From: Hydnum rufescens UP504
Lineage: Eukaryota > Basidiomycota > Agaricomycetes > Cantharellales > Hydnaceae
NCBI GenBank assembly: GCA_014904985.1
Contig: MU129228.1
Location: forward strand, 1-37,887
Direction: 5' to 3'
Length of the DNA stretch: 37,887 nt
Below, piece after piece: positions 33,301-37,887 of this stretch. Each line of letters begins with the position of its first letter. Position 1 is the stretch's first letter. Made by a program: the position numbers and the translations under genes. The notes under the pieces are model-generated. The model was not told the DNA's origin, made no database searches, and was given only the letters and a program-made list of their open reading frames with translations.

Positions 33301-33822
33301 GACCTAAAATACAACTATGCCAGGTCTGCTGCACACACTGCACATGACGTCTGGAAATTTTATCAGTAAAATGAAAACAAAGTGTCGAAGGCCCATAATA
33401 CATACTCATTCCCCACACTTGCCAACAGAGCATGGGCTATGTTCAGGACATTATCCTCGTCCTCATCCCATTAAGAGTAGTAGGGTGATAATGGTTCTGG
33501 TCGTCACCCATAGCGGGATTCCTGGAAGTGGACTCGCGATATTCATCAAGCACCTCAATCATTGAATTCGTCATCTCTGTTAAGGGAGTAAATATAAACC
33601 CGCAGTGAGGATGATCAACATACTTTTCCTCTCATCATGTCTAACTGTCTCTAAGTCCGTTGCATACTTCTGTTGGGCAGCACTATTGTAAACCTTACTC
33701 TCTGATGGACCCCATGCCAATGATCCAGCCTTTGGAAGACTCGGAAGAGTGGCCCTAACGACGGCAGGTTTGTATCGTGCTGCCTTTTGATGTATACCAA
33801 TCAGTTTAGGATCTTTCGGCAT
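30400..33822 (-). pseudogene. KDZ transposase (near-complete, few lesions)
   Basis: Starts MPKDPKLIG at 33822. Introns of 47-59 nt with canonical junctions are visible at about 33605, 33390, 33140, 32870, 32670, 32440, 32200, 31780 and 31090. Blocks in order: WDEDEDNVLNIAHALL, LMHAGYISPSPIMPTIAF, a Cys cluster HSCPCCHLK, SDGNSSLSRL, CMGWENAWSSEKQL, LDETGIYAVVCQHG, FGSDVMFGYDIACSF, GAFHGAAHHRTCQL, LEPLEECEQCFSASNAVA, LPGTNYKAREQIMKAL, PPRPHLTWAEV and an acidic C-terminus. The Asp in DETG, the Asp in YDIAC and the Glu in LEECEQCF are the likely DDE triad and are present. Lesions: a frameshift near 33470 and TGA at 30807-30805 (KRE, stop, AKEEL). One junction near 31460 is unresolved. Confidence 0.85.
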
Positions 33823-33885
33823 TGTACCAGCGACAAAGGTGGTACAAGAACAATAGACAGTGTGCAAGGAATAACTGCCACTAGG

Positions 33886-34193
33886 CCTGAGAGAAACGGT
33901 GAAAAACTGAGGGGACAACAAAGAGCAGTGTTGAGAACGTGGACAACAACGTCGAGTGCGGGACTCAACGCCGGTGCGGCTGTGTTTGCTTACATCATAT
34001 AGAAAACGAGTTTCGGCAACAGGGGTATTTTTTTTCTCTTCCGCACTCCGCACAGCTTATCTGACAGGTCAAATCTAGGCAGTACGACGAATTTCTGGCA
34101 GAGCACTGCAGAAAGGAAAACAGTGCTAATATGCATGTAATACACATGATGTTCTTCCGTCATATTACAGTCAGGTGATATGATGAATAGGTG
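33886..34193 (-). repeat. KDZ right terminal inverted repeat
   Basis: Inverted partner of 26477-26782. It ends about 65 bp upstream of the transposase ATG, so the transposase promoter probably lies in the repeat. Confidence 0.9.
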
Positions 34194-34201
34194 GTAAGTA
34201 C

Positions 34202-35445
34202 GACACCAAGTCCGCTTTTGAGTTGTTTGGGGATTGCGCTAGTGCGGGTCGTAGGTTCGGTCACAGGTCACAAAGGATCCCACGTCGCTGTCACGCATAA
34301 CAACCGAGAACTCGAAAAGTGCCCTCAGAATCAGATGAGATTGGAGCTCCGCTCCAACTTCCCCTTAGTCGGAGCTCATTGGAGCTGGTGAAATGGTGAA
34401 CTACCCGTTTTGGGCTGTCACAAGAATTTCGTGCGAACCTCCTGTCGAAGGAGGACAGAAATCCACACATCAGGAACTAGATTGTTCCCAGGTGTCTGCA
34501 ACCGGGTAAATACAGCGACCTCTGGGGACTCTTTTTTTTGTTTCTCCCAATTCAGGATGAGGGGTCTTGAGGCCATCCGCTATTATCTGGACTTCCCTGC
34601 GTCCGCGTGTGTTTATTTCTCTGCACCTGGTCTTGAATAATTACTAACCCTCACAGTGTCGAGTGGACCGATTCAGACTTTGGGATCCAGAACCACGAAC
34701 AACTGGACGAACCCCCTTCGTGGAATTAGGGAAACCGCGTGGGAATTTCTGCTGCGTCCAAGCTGTTGGGAAACGTTTTGTGCGTGCTCGCCCCTTCAAT
34801 CCCGATGTACAGAGTGGGCATATATTAGGGGAATATTCGTCAAGTATGATCTAGTACACACCCGTCATTGATCGACCCCACACCTAGGCCACATACGGGC
34901 GGGTGGGGGGGGGAATAGTCGGTGCGTCCCACTCGCGTTTTTTTCGATGTCCTCGGCGGCCACAAGGGTTCCATTCCACAGACAGCAGGTAAATTGCTCC
35001 GCGCGGAGTGTGCGGAAGTTGACTGAAGAAGCCGCTAAGAATGTCTCCTTTGTATGGCTCATTTTTTTCTCGCCGTCCTCCAGATTCTTGCTTCGTTCGA
35101 TGTTCCAAAATCCTCGATTCCGCATTGGTGATTTTTCACGTTAATGTGCTCCCCCCAGGAATGCAAATTATCCAAGTACCAAGTCCATCTGATGTCCTTT
35201 CTTCCTTCAAGTCTGAATCGTACACGTACATCTGTCCGGAATCGATATCTACAATCGTAGCTGCATAGATACATCACACATACTGCACAACATGACTCCC
35301 ATGAATAAGCCAGAAAATGACGGCCAATCGTCAGGAAAGGAGATTGAGGCTAGAATGCTTGTCGACCTCCAGGGGGAACAGCCCACTCCCATACGCCCAT
35401 TAAAAGCTCCAGTATCAATTCTCAACCTAGCGTCCATTATACCGT
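34202..35445. other. Duplicated spacer and 3' flank of kinase E
   Basis: Continues the unit-D/E spacer interrupted by the KDZ element. It aligns with 12490-12620 at the left and then with 5050-6316 and 19990-21240. No gene supported. Confidence 0.55.
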
Positions 35446-35636
35446 TTAAGATGAAGCTTTGTGGTAGGACTCATAGGACACCATCGACGAGTAGGGTAGG
35501 CAGAATTTCACAGAGTAATCCATCCATTTTGAGACATGAGGAGACCTCTCCGATGACGATGCGTCCTTCCCCGAGAGAGAGGAAGCATCGAAGCCATCCT
35601 CCGAGTCTACCAGTACCCGATCGGCGTTTACTTCTG
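35446..35636 (-). other. Conserved reading frame past the stop of kinase E
   Basis: Shorter version of the tail seen after B and D: VDSEDGFDASSLSGKD, then KWMDYSVKFCLPYSSMVSYE, stop at 35448-35446. Relative to B it lacks a central stretch but keeps the frame. Joining to the kinase would again need a 26 nt removal between GGTGCG and CTGACAG. Confidence 0.4.
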
Positions 35637-37887
35637 TCAGAGAAGAAGACGCAACGCACCCTCCATGTTCTGCCTATCCATCAATTCCCAGCGATAACGC
35701 TGATAGATCGGGACTCGGTGGAGGGAGATCCCGGAATCCACGATGATGGTCAGTCCATCGTCGTCGGCCGAGATCAGCGTTCCTTGTTCAATGCCAGGAA
35801 GGCAAAAAAATCGAACACTCCTCCCCTGTAAACCGATAGTCTAGGCACATGAACCAGTGGAACCCTATCCAGAAAGAGCACGTACCACTCCTTGGTGGAC
35901 GCCCAAATTTGTTTGATAGGAATGGTACAAGCAGCGCTGCGCAGTGTCGGCGATTGGGCCCAATGATGGCCGACTCGATCGGTTGTGATCCCAGCAGCGC
36001 TTCAAGATTCGCCAAAACACAGGGAAAGTGACTTCCTCGTTCGATGGTTCAAAGGGAGACTCATAATTCGATATGGCACGTATAAGGGGTGCCTCTTTGG
36101 AGAGTTGGTGGTAGGGCTCCCGGTCAAACAAGATCTATAGTGAATAGAGGATTACAGGCTAGGTACACGGCAGGAGCGGATCGCACCTCAATACAAGTAC
36201 ATGCATAAGCATATATGTCCGTCTCCACAGTTCTAGTGCTTTCATCAAGAAGTTCGGGAGCCAGGAATCGCAGTGTGCCACCGAAGTTTGAAGAGGTATG
36301 GCCAGTAGGCCCCCCGTCAAGAATTATAGACAGTCCAAAATCACAAATACTCGCTCTTCCTTCCGCGTCGATCAAAACGTTCGGCTGAACATATCAATTC
36401 ATCAGCAAGGCACCACCACTCGGGGCGCTTGGGCATACCCCCTTCAGATCGCCATGTATAATTGGAGGCATATGTTCATGCAAGTATTGTAATCCCAGTG
36501 CGACATCGGCACACTGTAAAGATCCAGCTCAGTCGGGGATGGATCCCACATTCGAGACGATGCATCTGGATGTAAACTCACAATAATCTCTCGATTGACG
36601 CTTGGGTTCTTCGCTAGAAAGCTCGACACATTACCGTGAGGGTACAACATTGAAACCAGACCAGGCCCTTCTGGTTCCTCAGTATGACCTAACAATCTCA
36701 CCACGTTCTCGTGACGCAATTGAGCCCATATCCGCATTTCTACATGCAGACGCTACATCTATCATGAACAAAGCATTCATGGTGTAATGGTCAGGTACAA
36801 GTACCTTGTGGAGCTTCCGTTTGATCGTGTACTCATCCGTATACGAAGCACGAAGCACCTTGATAGCGACCTAGGGCATCGACTATTAGCACTCGTGCCC
36901 TGCAGGAGCTACGAATTGAGAAGAACACCTGAAGAGATCGATCATGGTGATCGGAGGGACCAGAGAGCAAGGTGCCTCTCCAGACTGAGGAATACCCGCC
37001 AGTGGCCAGGGGTGTTGAGCCCAAACGAACAATGCGCCCCGTCAAGCTGGGAGCTTCGGGGCGCCTGGATTGGAGATCGGCAAATGATGAGCTAGCTTGT
37101 GGACTATGCCCGAAAGGTTCTGTGGAAGGAGCCGTATTCCCAAGACCTTGCGGGATGGACATGGCTGTATCTATTCCCGTGGAAGCTTGTTTAGGAGACA
37201 TTAGAGTGGGAGGAGTTGGACTTGAGGATGGAATGGCAGGTTGCACCCGTCGCCTCTCATGATCACTGGTTTGGCCAGATAAGGGTTTCCTGGTTCGGGA
37301 TATTGAACGACGATGCAGATCGCGCAGTGTCGGGGATTTGACAGGCTTTGAGGCAAACACATTGGAGCGGTTGATTTCGCCACGTCGAGGTGGCTTATCA
37401 CTGTTCTTCCCAGCGTCAGTCGCAGCAGCAGGTACTGCACCGTTCGGATTATGCGACTGCATTAGGCGAGGTCGTTGGAGATGTTCCTCCGGTAGGGTTG
37501 GTGCCGAGCCAATATGTGCTATTTTCCGTTTCGTGCCTGCTAGGGTTGAATCGACTGGTTGGGACAGAGAAGCAGACCCGTTTTTCCATCTCTTTGGGTC
37601 CCCCGAGTGAGATATTTTTCACGTTAGGGAACTGGATAGCAAATTGGCGCTGCGCGGATTCTATAGAGGTGGCGTGCTTTTGCGAAAAAACCGAGGGTGC
37701 TCGTGACCCAGTTTGGTGAGGGCAGTTTGACCCAAGATCCCCCGAAGCCTTGATGAAGCATTCCGAAGTTGATGCAAGTCCACCACCAAGAGTAGCCAGA
37801 GAAGTAGGGTACAGTAAATATTATTTGAGAACGTCTATGACGTGACGGAAATTCAGCGTAGCCAATGTGGTGGCCATAATGTCTTTG
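35637..37887 (-). pseudogene. TKL-type protein kinase, copy E (5' end outside window, frameshifted)
   Basis: The right edge cuts the N-terminal region. The kinase part is complete: GGYSSVWRG loop (about 36980-37010), VAIK exon, MRIWAQLRHENVVRLLG, HGDLKG, DFGLSIILDGG, FLAPELLDES, DIYAYACTCIE, and a more divergent C-lobe (PYHQLSKEAPLIRAI, LKRCWDHNRSSRPS), then the C-terminal domain and the family GAL-type end. Codon CTCIE at an exon end is probably the ancestral state; B and D have Gly and Ala. Lesions in the N-terminal region: one extra base in GTCCCCCGAG near 37600, and a stop after DVLK near 37825. A start inside the linker would leave a kinase-only product. Confidence 0.8.

Larger units (their letters stand above)
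26469..34201. mobile_element. KDZ (Kyakuja-Dileera-Zisupton) DNA transposon with target duplication
   Basis: The element is 26477-34193 (7,717 bp), starting CACCTATTCATCATATCACC and ending with its complement. The 8 bp GTAAGTAC is duplicated at 26469-26476 and 34194-34201. Both internal genes are on the minus strand: the transposase (33822-30400) next to the right end and an accessory gene (about 30195-26917). Fungal KDZ elements are known for large size, long transposases and, in some basidiomycetes, cargo of TET/JBP-type dioxygenase genes; I see no such gene here. Each gene has a small number of lesions, so this copy is probably no longer autonomous. It sits in the spacer between kinases D and E. 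Confidence 0.9.

Noticed and set aside
33823..34053. Upstream extension of the transposase ORF into the terminal repeat (MRSAEEKKNT)
   Set aside because: The same frame appears in the other terminal repeat because the arms are copies. Start at MPKDPK fits better.
26477..34193. TET/JBP dioxygenase cargo in the KDZ element
   Set aside because: Some basidiomycete KDZ elements carry one, but no dioxygenase-like gene or His-x-Asp type motif context is visible here.
35292..35831. 179-codon plus-strand ORF
   Set aside because: Antisense to the C-terminal domain and tail of kinase E; length and start are not kept in other copies.

Overview
The window is from a filamentous basidiomycete, most probably an Agaricomycete. 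The evidence is dense 47-68 nt GT-AG introns, tyrosine-kinase-like (TKL) kinases of the type expanded in mushroom-forming fungi, and a Kyakuja-Dileera-Zisupton (KDZ) DNA transposon with transposase and accessory gene of the basidiomycete type. The species cannot be told from the sequence.

The backbone is a tandem segmental duplication. A unit of about 6-7 kb, carrying one multi-exon kinase gene on the minus strand plus its flanks, occurs five times: A (1-1609, cut by the left edge), B (6568-8933), C (split: 16070-17854 on minus, its 3' half inverted on plus at 14506-15121), D (21609-24011) and E (35637-37887, cut by the right edge). Each protein has a conserved N-terminal region of unknown function, a Pro/Ser-rich linker, a complete TKL kinase domain and a short conserved C-terminal domain. 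B and D can be spliced into complete proteins of roughly 670-680 residues. A, C and E carry frameshifts, and C is also broken by an inversion inside the kinase domain. Between the kinases, the spacers align with one another and hold a decayed plus-strand ORF (units A and C) and a short conserved minus-strand reading frame.

The spacers have been targets for mobile DNA. The largest insertion is a 7,717 bp KDZ element (26477-34193) with about 306 bp terminal inverted repeats and an 8 bp target duplication. It carries a transposase gene with recognisable core motifs and an accessory gene; both have a few inactivating lesions. Just outside its left end is a 366 bp MITE-like element. Other events are a 231 bp element with a 9 bp target duplication in unit D, what looks like its empty-site footprint in unit B, a 1.9 kb insertion with a 12/14 bp minisatellite upstream of kinase B, and a long inverted-repeat element that runs into a 637 bp assembly gap next to the inverted half of kinase C.

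I see no rRNA, tRNA or CRISPR. The least explained features are the N-terminal and C-terminal regions of the kinases, a conserved reading frame just past their stop codons, and the alternation of intact and broken copies.
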